Shown here piece after piece: positions 44,660 to 56,405 of a stretch of 64,000 nucleotides of DNA; within the stretch, counting starts at the first letter, position 1, and each line of letters begins with the position of its first letter. The notes under the pieces were generated by a model, which had not been told where the DNA came from, searched no databases, and saw only the letters and a program-made list of their open reading frames with translations. The stretch covers positions 310,001 through 374,000 of the forward strand of contig JABYQR010000003.1 in assembly GCA_022592445.1 (NCBI GenBank), written 5' to 3'. The translations under genes were made by a program, and so were the position numbers. The DNA comes from Cytidiella melzeri. Taxonomy: Eukaryota; Basidiomycota; Agaricomycetes; Polyporales; Irpicaceae.

Positions 44660-45487
44660 TTAGAACGAAATAAAACATTCGTCCTGCCAAACTTTGTCCA
44701 AAGCTGCGAACACCTGTTCGTAATTTCTCCTTAGGCCGGTAAAACTAATTCCTCCTATTGCTTTCAAACCCCAGTCCAGCAGCTGCCACTCACAATGAGT
44801 GATGACAGGAGCACGGGTTGGTAACTCTTCCAGAAGCTTCTCTAGCTTCTGTTTCTCCTGCTCGAAGTGGTGCTTCATGTTGTTGTGAAGCTGGTGGTAT
44901 TTGTCGATGGTAGTGAGAATCGACAGTCGTTTGAGCGTGGCTGTGAGCTTGGGAGTAAAGATACCTTGAAGATCTTCAAGGGTGTGCTTGCGAAAGTTGA
45001 TGAGGATTGGCTTTGCTGCAATGAGAGCCGTGCTGGGGTTGGTAACTGGCAGGGCTGGGAAGCGTTCTGCTAACGAAGGCTTCTTAGGGAGACTTGCTAG
45101 AGTCTGGGCTTGTTCGCGTGCGGTACAGGCGGCAAACTCTTTGGACTCGGCACGGAGTTTTTCAAACTCCTCTGCTGTGGGGAATCTGTGTGTGAGGGCG
45201 GAACCCTTGGGTTTACGACGGCCGACGTAGGAGGCAATAGCCTTGAGCTCCTTCTCCGTGTATTTGTGACTCTGGCCACATGCGTGCTCTGCGTCGAGTT
45301 GATCAAACACAGCCTGAGGTAAGGCGCGATGAATCTGGACTTCTCGACGTGCTTGATTCAGATCCTTATGCAAAGGATCTGGGCGAGCAGTAAAACGGGA
45401 GTGGGATTCTTTCGGCACTAAGAATCAACCACGGAAAGTGAACGAGTTAGCGATCAAGCACGTCAAGACGGACGGCGATGGCTTACT
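44660..45487 (-). pseudogene. A1 ORF0 (spliced start), upstream of gag
   Basis: The frame 45417-44660 is open for 252 codons and begins with TGCCG after a predicted intron. The A of the start codon lies at 45487, so ATG forms only by splicing. The protein is charged and helical. Conserved blocks are LTHRFPTAEEFEKL (about 45190), KPSLAERFPAL (about 45075) and EWQLLDWGLKAIGGISF (about 44790). Related frames precede gag in A2, B and E. The stop is TAA, and gag follows in phase. It is open apart from that stop; I list it as a pseudogene because the element is dead. The role is unknown. Confidence 0.7.
45418..45486 (-). other. A1 leader intron (69 nt)
   Basis: Donor GTAAGC (45486-45481), branch CTAAC (45450-45446) and acceptor TTCTTAG (ending 45418) are all present. 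Exact removal joins ...GAGA to TGCCG, creating ATG. The same three signals and the same length are conserved in A2 at 57164-57232. Confidence 0.7.
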
Positions 45488-45578
45488 CTCAAACGTAGGG
45501 GTGAATAAACTTTTTTAAACTGGGGGGACAGGAGGGCTTGATCCAAGCTAATGGCAGTCGTGCTGGTAGCTGTGTGGT

Positions 45579-45588
45579 ATCTTGACCT
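45579..45588 (-). promoter_or_regulatory. Self-priming PBS of A1
   Basis: The minus-strand AGGTCAAGAT starts two bases inside the 5' LTR. It is complementary to the predicted mRNA start ATCTTGACCT (45823-45814). Confidence 0.72.
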
Positions 45589-45590
45589 AA

Positions 45591-46358
45591 TGTCGCGGAG
45601 CGACTGCTGATAGACTGATAAACCCTAAACAAGGGTGAAGTAGATGTGAGAGGGAAGTGGGAGGAGATCTCCAACAACGACAGCAAGGTCAAAGTCGATG
45701 ATAAGCAGGCAAGCAGGCACAGAGGCCGGATACTAGCAGTGCAAATGACAGAGTTAATAAGGTATGATACTAAGTTACATGCAGTAACTCACCTAGCAGT
45801 GCAAATGACAGAGAGGTCAAGATGCAGAGCTAGGAAGGGTAAGGGCTACTATATATACTGTGGCTGGGTGGTCTGTGCACAAGTTCCCACACTAGGGACT
45901 GGAGTAATTGTGGGGCTGGAGTAACTGTAGAACAATAAGGGACCAGGGTAACTGTCAAGGACCTGAGTAACTGTCAAGGACCTGAGTAACTGTCAAGGAC
46001 CTGAGTAACTGTCAAGGACCTGAGTAACTGTCAAGGACCAGGGTACAGAGAACAATAGAGTTATAATAATAGAACAATGGAACAATAGAACAATAAACCC
46101 TGGGGGAATCCCTGGGGAATCCCTATCAATGGAAGAAGAACAATAGAACAATAGCCTAGGTTGATCTGGAACCGCTCCAGACTGAGTCTAGGGTTTGGGT
46201 CTGGACTATTGATAAATAAGGTAGGATGTCACGTGACCCGGGTGAGGGTTAGGTCTGGTAACACTCCTAGCTGGAAAATAAGCGCTCTAGATAGGCGCCT
46301 GAGGCTGTAAACTTGTGATAATGTTGGAAAAATCCGGTCTGTTGGACTATCCATGTCA
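45591..46358 (-). mobile_element. A1 5' LTR
   Basis: This 768-bp LTR drives the minus-strand transcript. It has TATATATA at 45850-45857, and the mRNA start block lies 34 nt downstream. Five 19-bp units are at 45948-46040. Confidence 0.95.
45814..45857 (-). promoter_or_regulatory. LTR-A core promoter and R start (A1)
   Basis: TATATATA (45857-45850, minus) and ATCTTGACCT (45823-45814, minus) have the same 34-35 nt spacing as in LTR-D and LTR-E. Confidence 0.65.
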
Positions 46359-47307
46359 AGCGCCTACGGTCTCCCCTGAGAGAGCTACTCCTAAATCACC
46401 CTTGCCAGCGTTGTCCGTTGCCTCCGTTGCGGACTCGCTTGATAACTGCTCCTATTGCGACACTCAGAGCGACCACCCAATTCCCCTACGTTCAGGACCT
46501 TTTGTCCCGCTTGACTGCGATCGCCCGCGCATGCCGCACCCAGATTGTTGGTTGTCACCGGACTTTGAAGGCGAGGACCACGAGTGCAAACTGGTGCTGT
46601 TCAATCTTACCAGCTCTACCAACGTTGTCTTTGGCCACGCATTCGCTTGCAATACGCATTGCCGCTCGGGAAGTGTTGTTCTACACTACCGCCCCGTGCG
46701 CAGTCTGTTGAGTCAAATTGACTGCAGTCTCACATAGCCCTACGCTGCGACTCGCGCTCCATTAGTTTGTCTTTCTCTTACGGTTCCTTTCGGCTTTGTT
46801 ATACTGTGTTTGCTTTTTAACTGCGTTATTTTACTGTGTTACTGCGTCTGCGTTTTCACCTTCACTGCGTCGAGTTTACTGCGTTCACTTTCACTGCGCC
46901 CGCGTTCTACAGCGACTTCTTTCATCTTCACCAGCGACCGCGTTTTGTGTTTGAGATTCATACTGCGCCTGCGTTTACCATCTGTGTCTCTCCGCGCCGT
47001 TTTACTACAAGTTGCGACGTCTCCCGCGCGTTTTCTTTGAGCCGCGCTAAAACTCTTTTGCTTTCACCGCGCCGACTTGCCCTTTTACCCGCAATACGCG
47101 TGGTAGTTGCCCGTCTAGCTCCTTTCACATAAACTTTATCACAAACCTTGTTGCTCTTTTTAGCACAGGTAAAACTAGGACTCTAAGACCACCTCGCACA
47201 CTTTAACACTTCTGCGCTTCCACACCTTTACACTTCTATTGCCACTTTGTGGTTGGTTGTGTTGTCTTTAAGGCTGTTCTTAGTTCAAAGCGTGACTCAG
47301 TATCTCA
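46359..47307 (+). mobile_element. Element C1, right part
   Basis: It carries the rest of the Cys-rich ORF (to 46737), then a pyrimidine-rich stretch with CTGCGTTCAC-like repeats (about 46840-47050), and ends ...CTCA near 47307 by comparison with C2. No further gene is seen. Confidence 0.7.
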
Positions 47308-47870
47308 GTGAAAGAGCAGTCAACCTCATTGCTGGTCTGAGCAAGACCTGGTCACGGTTGCTAAATACGTGTCCAAGAAACTGCCTGTCAAAAGCATCAC
47401 CCTCATCACCCTTCCCTCTTACGAGGAAAACCAACAACTTTGTGCTTCTGCCAGAGCATACAGAGAACGTGCCGCTGAAGAACATGCTTGCACTCTAGCT
47501 GAGCAGCAAACCCACAAGCCAACTCTCTCTGAGTGGCTCGCTAAGCTTCCCCCGCCCACTCCCACTCCTGCTGCACCCAAACCGGTGTTGATAGACTTCA
47601 AGAATTTATCACCAGTTGACCTTGTCAGCATCTTCAGGTTGAAGCTCACCGCGGTTTGCACCTGCCTACAAGCTCTCACAGAGCTACAGGCACTTCTCAA
47701 CTGCGCAGACCCTGACCACCGGCGTACGCTACTCCACCTTGTCAACAAAGTCAATCGCTTCCTCCACTGACTTGACGAGGTTGCCCCTGTCACAGCAGAT
47801 CACAAGTGGCAACTCCTTGACTGGGGGTTGCAAAGCCATTGGGAGGGTCTCGTTGTAGCAGCTTTGTAAG
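47308..47870 (+). pseudogene. Element B ORF0, second part
   Basis: The frame resumes near 47315 and runs to a stop at 47768-47770. Blocks align with A: VAKYVSKKLPVKS, LPSYEENQQL, KPTLSEWLAKLP, PKPVLIDFKNLSP. After the TGA the motif HKWQLLDWGL (about 47800-47830) continues in phase. It is a diverged, decayed ORF0. Confidence 0.65.
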
Positions 47871-48169
47871 AACTATAGCAAAGTTCTTGCACAGCTTAAC
47901 GTAGTAAACAACAAAAGCTACTTTGAGTGGATCTAGACAAGTCCACAGTTTTGCCCACCACGTCTTGTATTAATTACATACATTTCTTCAACTCAAACCT
48001 AGTTACCGACAACTACTTCTACGGAGGTCTATTCCACGAGTGTGCCAACCAACCTTGTCCAAATTGATACACTCAGGCAGACTCCACCAAAGCCGTCAAC
48101 AGCAAATACTACTCTGAACATTAACAGACACCCAACGAAGAAAATTTACGCCTTTTCACATCACAAGAC
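47871..48169 (+). other. Spacer between B ORF0 and gag
   Basis: There is no conserved frame here, unlike the ~100 open codons at this position in family A. Confidence 0.45.
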
Positions 48170-48775
48170 ATGGATCAATTAGAACGCTGCTCCCGCCGCC
48201 GCCCCAGCTGCCGCTCCCAACCTGAGCCCACAGGACATCCTCAACATGTTTGGTGTCCTGACACAAAGAATGGTGGATCTCACCAATAAGGTGGCTGCCG
48301 TGACAGCTGCTCAGGCACCAGCAATTGCCATGGTCACTCACTTCTCCCGGGAACGGAGCATTGTGGAGAAGCCAGTCTCCTTTAAGGGGAAGACCTCATT
48401 GGAAGCCTGACTCTTCTGCCACGTGTTCATTGTTTGGGCGCAGAATCAAGGCAAGGCATTCTTCCAGCAGGACGCCCAAGGCCAAGTCCGGCTGGATAAC
48501 AATGGCGCAAGGATCTTCAACCCTCACAAACTCATCACCAGCGCCCCGTCATCCATGCAGGACAATGCTGCTGACTGGGCTTGTCCTCATATCGAGGAGC
48601 TTGCCAGTAGTAAACAAGCTTTTGGCAACAGCTGGGATACGTTTGTTGAGGCTTTCAAAGCCAAATTTGAGCCTATGAATGCTGTCATGGAGGCCAAGAC
48701 AAACATTACCAACATGAAACAGGGCAATAAAACCTTTGCTGCCCACATCCCCGAATTTGAGACGTGGGCCCCTCA
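48170..48775 (+). pseudogene. Element B gag, part 1
   Basis: ATG 48170 (MDQ) followed by an indel leads into an Ala/Pro-rich N-terminus, then SPQDILNMFGVLTQRM and VEKPVSFKGK (about 48350-48390), which matches VVEKPASFKGN in A. TGA at 48408-48410 sits where Arg is expected. The capsid frame runs to EFETWAP and is cut by A2 at 48776. It resumes at 58122. Confidence 0.82.
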
Positions 48776-49561
48776 TGTTGCGGAGCAACTGCTGCTATAC
48801 TGATAACCCTGAACAAGGGTGGAGAAGAGGGGGAGTGGAATTGGAAGTGGATCTCCAACGACGACAACGACAACGAGGTCAAAGTTGATGATAAGCAGGC
48901 AAGCAGGCTCAGAGGCCAGATACTAGCAGTGCAAATGACGGAGTTAATATGGTATGATACTAAGTTACATGCAGTAACTCACCTAGCAGTGCAAATGACA
49001 GAGAGGTCAAGATGCAGAGCTAGGGAGGGTAAGGTCTACTATATATACTGTGGCTGGGTGGTCTGTGCGCAAGTTCCCACACTAGGGACTGGAGTAACTG
49101 TGGGGCTGGAGTAACAATAGAACAATAAGGGACCAGGGTAACTGTCAAGGACCTGAGTAACTGTCAAGGACCAGGGTACATAGAACATTAGAGCTAGAAC
49201 AATAGAACAATAGAACAATAGAATAGGAACAATAGAACAATAGAAACTGGGGGGATCCCTGGGGAATCCCTGACATTAGACAAAAAGACAATAGACGAAA
49301 GACAATAAGAACTAGGGGAATCCCTAACAATGGAAGTGGAACAATAGAACAATAGCCTAGGTTGATCTCGAACCGCTCCAGATTGAGTCTAGGGTTTGGG
49401 TCTGGACTATTGATAAATAGGGCAGGATGTCACGTGACCCGGGTTAGGGTTATGTCCGGTAACACTCCTATCCGGAAAATAAGCGCTCTAGATAGGCACC
49501 TAAGGCCGTAAACCTGTGACAATGTTGGACAAATCCGGTCTCTGTTGGACTATCCATGTCA
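48776..49561 (-). mobile_element. A2 3' LTR
   Basis: This is a family A LTR with two 19-bp units and the GTCACGTGAC palindrome near 49428. Its neighbouring PPT is degraded. Confidence 0.92.
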
Positions 49562-49579
49562 TTACTCCCATCCTAGAAT

Positions 49580-52500
49580 TCATTGCGTCGAGGAACTAAG
49601 ACCAGGGACTCTACCATCTGCCCACTCGAGGTCAGATGCAATAGCTTCTGTGATGTTCTCAAATGGTTTCCAATGAATGGAGTCAAAGAGTGCTTTGGGC
49701 AATTTCTGAGGTGCATTGGTATGTCTGGCGTGGAACTCTGCAATGCTCTCTTTTGCATTGGTCAGATTTACTGCAGGCTCCCATGTTACGTTGCCTTCTC
49801 CATAGCCTTTCCATTGGACGAAGTACTGCATTTGTCTCCAATAGATCCGACTGTCTAGGATCTTCTCGACTTCATAGACTTGTTGATCATCTACCATGAC
49901 TGGTGCTGGTGGTTCCGGTATGAGGCCGTTTACTTCGTTTCCTCGATACGGAGATAGCCGTTCAGCATTGATTTTGTTGTGAATACAATATCCGGATTTG
50001 AGTTTGATCTGATATGTATGTTCACCGGTTTTCTGAAGAACTGTGAAAGGACCAAGCTGTCTAGGCCCTAGCTTGTCAGACTGCTGATGTACTTTGACGT
50101 TTTTGAGAGACAACCACACGAGGTTCCCTTCCTTGAAGACTGGAGTAGCTCTACGGGTGTATCTGGAAGCTTCAGCCATCTTTTTCTTAGATAGACGTGA
50201 GGCAGCTTTGGCTTCTGCCCAAACCTTTCTAAGCTTTTCTAGACGTGCGTCCAGGTTTGGCATGCGACTTTGACAACCAATGGGGATGGTAAAGTCTGGT
50301 AGATACCTGTACATGACTTCAAACAGAGAGTGCTGAGTAGATGACTTGACCCGGGAGTTGATGGCAAATTCAGCCACTGAGATGTATTCTGCCCAATCAT
50401 CTTGTTGTTGGTCAACAAAGAGTCGTAGAATCTTTTCTACCTCTTGATTGATTCTTTCTGTTTGACCATTGGCCTGAGGGTGGTAGGCGGTAGTCATGGC
50501 GCCAGTGATGCCTAGCCGTTTGTACAATGCTTGCATGACACGAGCTGCAAACTGGGGTCCTCTATCGGATATAAACTGTTGGGAATGCCGTGGAGCCTGA
50601 ACACTTCTTTGATGTGAAGGTTGGCTATACCGTCAGCTGTGACAGTAGACTGGGTTGGGATTACATGTGTTTGCTTGCTGTACAAGTCTGTGTACATGGC
50701 AATCATGTCAAAACCTTGACTGCGCGGGAGTGGTCCGACTAAGTCTACACCAACCACCTGCCAAGGTCCGTCTGGTACTTCGATAGGCTGTATTGGGGCA
50801 ACCAGATGCTGTGCTGATTTGGTTCGCTGACACTTGTCACATCCGAGGACGTATTGTTCTACAAATGATGCCATGCGAGGCCACCAATAGTGCCGTGTTA
50901 CTAGTTCCAGGGTTGTGTGTTTGCCAGGATGTCCTGCTGGTAACGCATCGTGGCATTGGCGTACAATCTCCTTTCGGACTTCTCAATCTTTAGGAATGTA
51001 CAGCTTTCCTTTGTAGTACACCAGTCCGCTGTCTTCTTCCCACTCCAGTTCACCATCTGTCAACTTCCGGGGTCCGTTCTTCTTAAGTTTGGCTAATCCC
51101 TGAACAACCTCTGCTTCTTGAAGGCTGATGTCTCTGATTCGAGCTTCCAATGGGTCTGTTTCTAGAGTACTTGAGGTAGCTATGGCTTGGAAGTATTTGG
51201 GTTTCAGCACAACTTGTTCTTTGTTGTCTGATGCATCTAGCACTTCCAAGGTTCTAACTCTGGACAGCGGGTCACCTTGAGTAAGGGTCTTTCCGGGTTT
51301 GGGTGTCAACACGAAATCAAACTGGCTAAAGTATAAGGACCACCGAGCTTCTTGTCTAGACAGGTCCTGAGCGGTACGCCAGTACTGCAGATTCTGATGA
51401 TATGTGATGATCTCAAAGGGCGCGGGTAATCCTTCCAGATAGTGACGCCAGTCTTTGAGAGCTCTGATGATAGCAAGCATTTCTCGATCATAGATCTCAT
51501 AGTTCCGTTCTACTTCGGCCATAGACTGAAACCGAAACGCTACCGGGTGCCATTGTCCGTCCTCTAACTTCTGCAGTAGAACTTCTCCAGTTGCAAAGCC
51601 AGACGCATCAACTTCGATACATGTGGGGCAATTGGGCTCCCATGTGACCAGAATAGGTTCCTGAGTGAACGCATCTTTGAGCATCTGAAAAGCGGTCTGC
51701 TGTGCTTCTCCCCATTTCCAAGGCTGGTCTTTCTTAGTGAGGTTGTGGAGGGGACGAGTGTGCCGTGCAAAATCCTTGATGAATTGTCGATAGAAGTTTG
51801 CAAATCCAATAAAACCGCGTACATCACGGAGATTCTGTGGTACGGGCCAATTGGTTATAGCTTCTATTTTGCCTGAGTCCATGCGGATTTTTCCATTACC
51901 GATGATTAGACCTAAGTACTCGACTTGTGACTGTTCAAATTCACATTTTTTGGGGCGAAGGTACAGGTCATTGGCTTCAAGTCTTGCTAGTACTTCATGG
52001 ACGAGTTTACAATGTTCCGTGATGTCTGAGCTGAAGATGAGGATGTCATCCAGGTACACAGAGACCTTTCCTTCTGCAATGAGATCAGCAAAGATGGAGT
52101 TCATCATTGCTTGAAACGTGGCTGGAGAATTAATCATGCCAAACAACATCACCTTAGGCTCGAACAGCCCTCGGTTTGTCACAAATGCACCCTTCCATTT
52201 GTCATTTTCTTTGATCTGTCTATTATGGTAACCCCATTGTACGTCAAACATAGTGAAGATTTTGGCTTGACAAAGTTGATTGGTAATGTCTGATACCAAT
52301 GGGAGTGGGTAGCAGTTTTTGATTGTGATGTCATTCAACCGTCAATAATCCTGAACAAGCCGAAGCTTGCCATCCTTCTTCTTGACGAAGAATACCGGTG
52401 AGGCCATGGGCGACTTGGATGGGACAATATATCCTTGAGCTAGGTTTTCCTCAATAAACTTGTCTAACTCCGCTTGTTCATTTGGAGACATGGGGTAGAC

Positions 52501-53334
52501 CTTGGATCTGAACATCTTCGGGTTCTCTGTTAGATCAATCGTGTGATCCCAGGGTTGGTGCTCTGGGAGGCGCTGTGATGCTTCTTCGGAAAAGACTTTC
52601 TGGTGTCTACAGTATTCTTCTGGAACCATCTGTTCGAACGTCTGTTGCTCTTTGGATTGATGAGCTTTAGCAGCAATATCTGTGGAGTACGTAAAGCTAG
52701 CACAGGACCAAAGCTCTTCCTTGGTGTCCTGAATGATACCGGCTCTGAGCCAGGCTCGCCTCTGCTTCCGATTGGCTGTGATAGACTGGAGGGGCTCGAA
52801 GTCCTCTTCGGCTTCCAACTCCATTTCTCCGGTAGCCCAATTAATCTTTGGGTTTGTTTTGCGAAGCCAGGGTAGGCCTAGAATGCAATCTTCTGGTCTG
52901 ATGTCTGTGACCAAAAATGTTGTGTTCTCTTTGATAGCTCTAACTTGTAACTCAAGTTCTGCTCTGTGTGTGATACGTCCTCCTTGATTTAGAGTTCCAT
53001 CGATGTTGTGGAGTGGGATCTGTTTTTCTGAGAGTACCGTACGTACTCGATGCCGGTTGACAAAGTCTTGACTTAGGAATAATGCGGTGGCTCCTGAGTC
53101 AATCATAGCTTTGATGCCTTTTTCTTTGAACACTCCTTTGAGCGTAATTGGAACTCGGAAGTGCATGCTAAGCGGGCCTATTTCAGGCACTATGCAGGAT
53201 GACAAGGTTTTGTAATAGTTATACATGTTGTTAAACAAAGTTGAAGGTTGCGAGTTGGGTTGCTGAGCGAGGCGAGTATTTACTACAGGGGTATTGAAAA
53301 CTGTGTCTGTGGGGAAATCATCACAGTCCTCCAC
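49580..53334 (-). pseudogene. A2 pol: PR-RT-RNaseH-IN-chromodomain
   Basis: This is the best-preserved pol in the window, with only three visible lesions. They are TGA at 52342-52344 (same codon as in A1), TGA at 50983-50985 (A1 has CGA), and a one-base deletion near 50580. The protease has MIDSGATALFLSQDF (about 53100), RT has YLDDILIF (about 52050), and RNase H has EVDASGFATGE. The integrase has CDKCQRTK, VDLVGPLP and an intact ISDRGPQF in the shifted frame. The chromodomain (FVQWKGYGEGNVTWEP) is near 49820-49770. A 1.4 kb solo LTR pair lies upstream, in gag. Confidence 0.93.
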
Positions 53335-53339
53335 TTCTT

Positions 53340-54401
53340 CTACATAGGTCTTTCTAGAGGGACACGAGGGTGTGGTTTCACCTGGAGTCCTTTCTGAAAA
53401 TTCCTTTGATTTCCCAGCTGCTTGACTTTGTCCGTGAGCGATGACATCTGCTTCATGATGGCATCATAGTCAAACGGAGTTGAAGACGAAGAGCTGGCAA
53501 CTGTTGCGGCGGGCGGGGTAGGTAAGGGCCTCACGGACGAGGACGACGGGGGGGGACCGACATGGACAGATTGAAGAGAGTGCTGGCAGCCACCCTCTGT
53601 TGCCTAGGTGGGTACCCAAGGAACCAGCTTTAGCACACTTGCGTCTGATGGTTGCCTCCACAATGTCCACACAATTCCCGATCATGTTTGCCGTCTTTCT
53701 TCTGGTGCTCCTTAGGTCCACATCCGTAGCATCTTCCATTCATTGCTTTCATGAAGTCAGCACATGTTTTCCCATTGGGACCGACTTTAGTGGCATCAAT
53801 TTCCATAGCATTGGATTTGCAAGACGGTTGGAAAAAAGGAGCCGGGGACAAGGTGGAGACTGGGGTAGATTTGAACACATTGGGAACTGTTCGACCTTTT
53901 CACGAACTTTTGCCTGAGCCCAAACCCGGAGACGATTGTTGATGTCGGTGGCTACATTGATGAGATTGACTAGGGTGATGTGGGACCATGCGGTGTGGAC
54001 CAGTTCATCCTTGATTGTGGTGCTCAGATGTTCACAATACCGATCCCTGAGGTCCTGTGTTGAGTAGCCTGTCCTGTCCATGATTTCCCGGAATCGGGCC
54101 ATGTACTCGGGAACCGTCTTTTTGCCTTGCCACAGCTCCCTGAGCTTGGCCTTGGCATTCACCATTTCATCAACCGGTTCAAATCGTGGTTTGAACGCCT
54201 TTTGAAGTCATCCCAGTCACCATTGAATGCCATTTGATGACTGGCAATCAAGTCCATGTGGGGTGTAGCCCAAACTGCTGCATCTTCTGTCATAAATGAC
54301 AGAGCCGACAAAATCCAGAGGTGGTCTAATCGGGTCTGACCCCCTTGGGCATTGTATGGCAACAGTTTCTCTTTAAACTGTGCGTACATTGAGAAGACGG
54401 C
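53340..54401 (-). pseudogene. A2 gag, 3' part
   Basis: It contains the capsid C-terminal half, a frameshift near 54165, and the double zinc motif CYGCG...CGHCGGNHQTQVC (about 53735-53640). A Ser-rich tail follows. The 5' part lies beyond the solo LTR insertion, at 55848-56396. Confidence 0.85.
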
Positions 54402-55842
54402 TGTCACAGATTTTCAGTGTTTCTATAAGACTTGCCTTACCAGGCAACGGTATTATTGGGAATATTTAAGTGCTTGTCAAGCACTTATCCAGCACTTATC
54501 CAGTGTCTATTTAGGCGCTTATTCCAGCGCTTATTCTCAGTGCCTATCAATTGATGCGCTGATGCGCCTCCTATCTCTGATGCGCTGATGTGCTCCTTTC
54601 CTATGATAGAACTCTCTGGAACCTTGTGGAACATGCTGGAACTATGATGTCATAGTATAGAACATTCCATTAGATCATGTCATAGTTCTTAGAACCTTCT
54701 GGAAAAGTCTAGCCTTGTCTTAGAACAAGCTAGAACAAGTCTAGCCTTGGAACTGGGTCATGGGGTCAGGTCATGGGGACTGTCATGGATGGCCTGACTA
54801 GCCCTTAATTTTTGCAATTTACCTCTTGTTTTTATCTGTAAAACTTTGGGCTGCAGCTTAGTTGCAACCTTCTCTGCACAAACTCCCTTTTCACGTCTAT
54901 TAAGCGCCCGTATCACGTGGCTTGGACGCTCCACACGGTCACATTACTTGCTACTACGTCACACTGGCATGTGACTTAGCTTAAGTAAGACCACATGGCT
55001 ACAAGCACATGGCTCAGCCCATAGCTAGGGTTTGACGTCATAGATACTGTTCACATGGGCTCCTTATTGTTCTTTCCCTATTGTTCTCTTTATGGAAGAA
55101 TGTTCTCACAGGTGTGGGAATGGAATAAAATAGTCAGTCTCCTTTTAGATAGATTCTCTCACAAGTAGAGTTCTTGGCAAAGTTTAGACAATAGCTATTG
55201 TTCCCCTTTAGGTAGTTCTTTTGTTCTTCGTTCACACAGCTTCTTGCAAAGCCTGCCCTCAACATGGTCTGTGCGCAGGTCCCTGAAGTCTATATATACT
55301 GCTACATGTACGCTCCTAGCCCCCATCTCGACCTCTTGGTCTTTACTGGGCTAGGTAAGCCACCCCCTCTTGTACTATATAGCTGGTAGTACAAATGCTA
55401 ACTTGGTCTTTACTGGGCTAGACATCTGTATAAGATTTATAGCTGGTGAGAGTATTGTGCTTCACGCCTACCACCACCACTTCGTCGTCATCCACTCCGT
55501 GTCCCTGTCTGCCGCGTCAAACCCCTGTCTCCGCGTCAGGGACAATTGCTATTGGTTGATTATTGAAGTGGCACCACTAGGGCATAGGGCATGCTTAGTA
55601 AGGAAGATTACTTCGCTTACTCATGTAGGTATTAGGGGTCTTAGGGTAGTACCTGGGGTCCTCCCCTTCATGTATATATAGAGGCACTCCTGAGGGCATA
55701 TCCCCTCAGTCTTATCCACTCTGTTGAACTAGGACTACTCAGTACCTCACAGTACTTTGCTCACCACACCTCTTACTCTCTATCTCCATCAACTCCCCCC
55801 AGTTTATCAACTTATCTGGTGAGTAGTAACCTTACTGTTACA
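54402..55842 (+). mobile_element. Solo LTR-E (copy 3), split by solo LTR-D
   Basis: It starts TGTCACAGATTTTC, ends TTACTGTTACA, and is interrupted at 54781-55543. Flanking 5-mers ACGGC and GTGGC match at three positions; A1 shows the uninterrupted gag here. It has fewer AGCGCTT-type units than the E LTRs, and several have CpG changes. The HSE-like site is intact at 54692-54704. Confidence 0.9.
54781..55538 (+). mobile_element. Solo LTR-D (copy 3)
   Basis: This 758-bp LTR has an exact TSD GGGAC (54776-54780 and 55539-55543) within LTR-E. It keeps the CRE-like TGACGTCA near 55034 and the ATCTCGACCT block. Confidence 0.95.
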
Positions 55843-55847
55843 GTGGC

Positions 55848-56396
55848 CAGAAAGCGACTTGCGTCACTACTAGCATTGCCCTTAAAACTAGCGGGTTTTT
55901 CTACAACCCTTTCCCGTGACCTATTGTTGACTGGTTGTTGCTGGTTCTGAGCCAGCGCTGTGATGGCTTGTGCCAGCTGTTGCTGACCAAGGAGTAGCGC
56001 ATGCAGAAGTTGTTCTGCTGTGGGGGGCGGAGACGGTTCTTGTGCAGGGGCTGAGGTTGCTGCCCCAGAAGCATGCTGGGACACGTTGGTGGAATCCATC
56101 TGGTATTGTTCCTGCGTGAAGGTTCGATCGAAGTCTTCTTCAGGCAAGGGTGGGAGGGATTCAAGGATACGAGCTTCTTGCCAATGATGAATGGGTCGAT
56201 ACTGGTTTGTGTACCAACCGGGATATGCAATACCATTGTATTGATTTGGACAGGGCTGAGTTTTGCAGGCTTCCTGTCTCTCTTCTGGGTTGTAAGACTC
56301 ATCTCTGATGGTCTGGTGATTGAAAGCGTGCGGGTAGTTCTCACATGGGAGATGATCTCTAGACCAAACACTACTTCTGGGGCTTTGAGAAGCCAC
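55848..56396 (-). pseudogene. A2 gag, 5' part
   Basis: The frame is open in phase from the ORF0 stop (TAG near 56406) through about 100 codons conserved with A1 (WSRDHLPCE, YPHAFNH, IHHWQE, ILESLPPLPE). It continues through the likely gag start MDSTNVSQHA (near 56100) to VVEKPASFKGN. Confidence 0.82.
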
Positions 56397-56405
56397 ACTG
56401 TATTT

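Larger units (their letters stand above)
38557..46358 (-). mobile_element. Gypsy element A1 (complete chromovirus)
   Basis: This is a 7.8 kb element with two 768-bp LTRs (38557-39324 and 45591-46358) and the exact TSD AGCGC (38552-38556 and 46359-46363), inserted in C1. It is transcribed on the minus strand in the order PBS, ORF0 (with leader intron), gag, pol with chromodomain, PPT. LTR identity is about 98-99% by eye. All large frames carry lesions. Confidence 0.96.
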
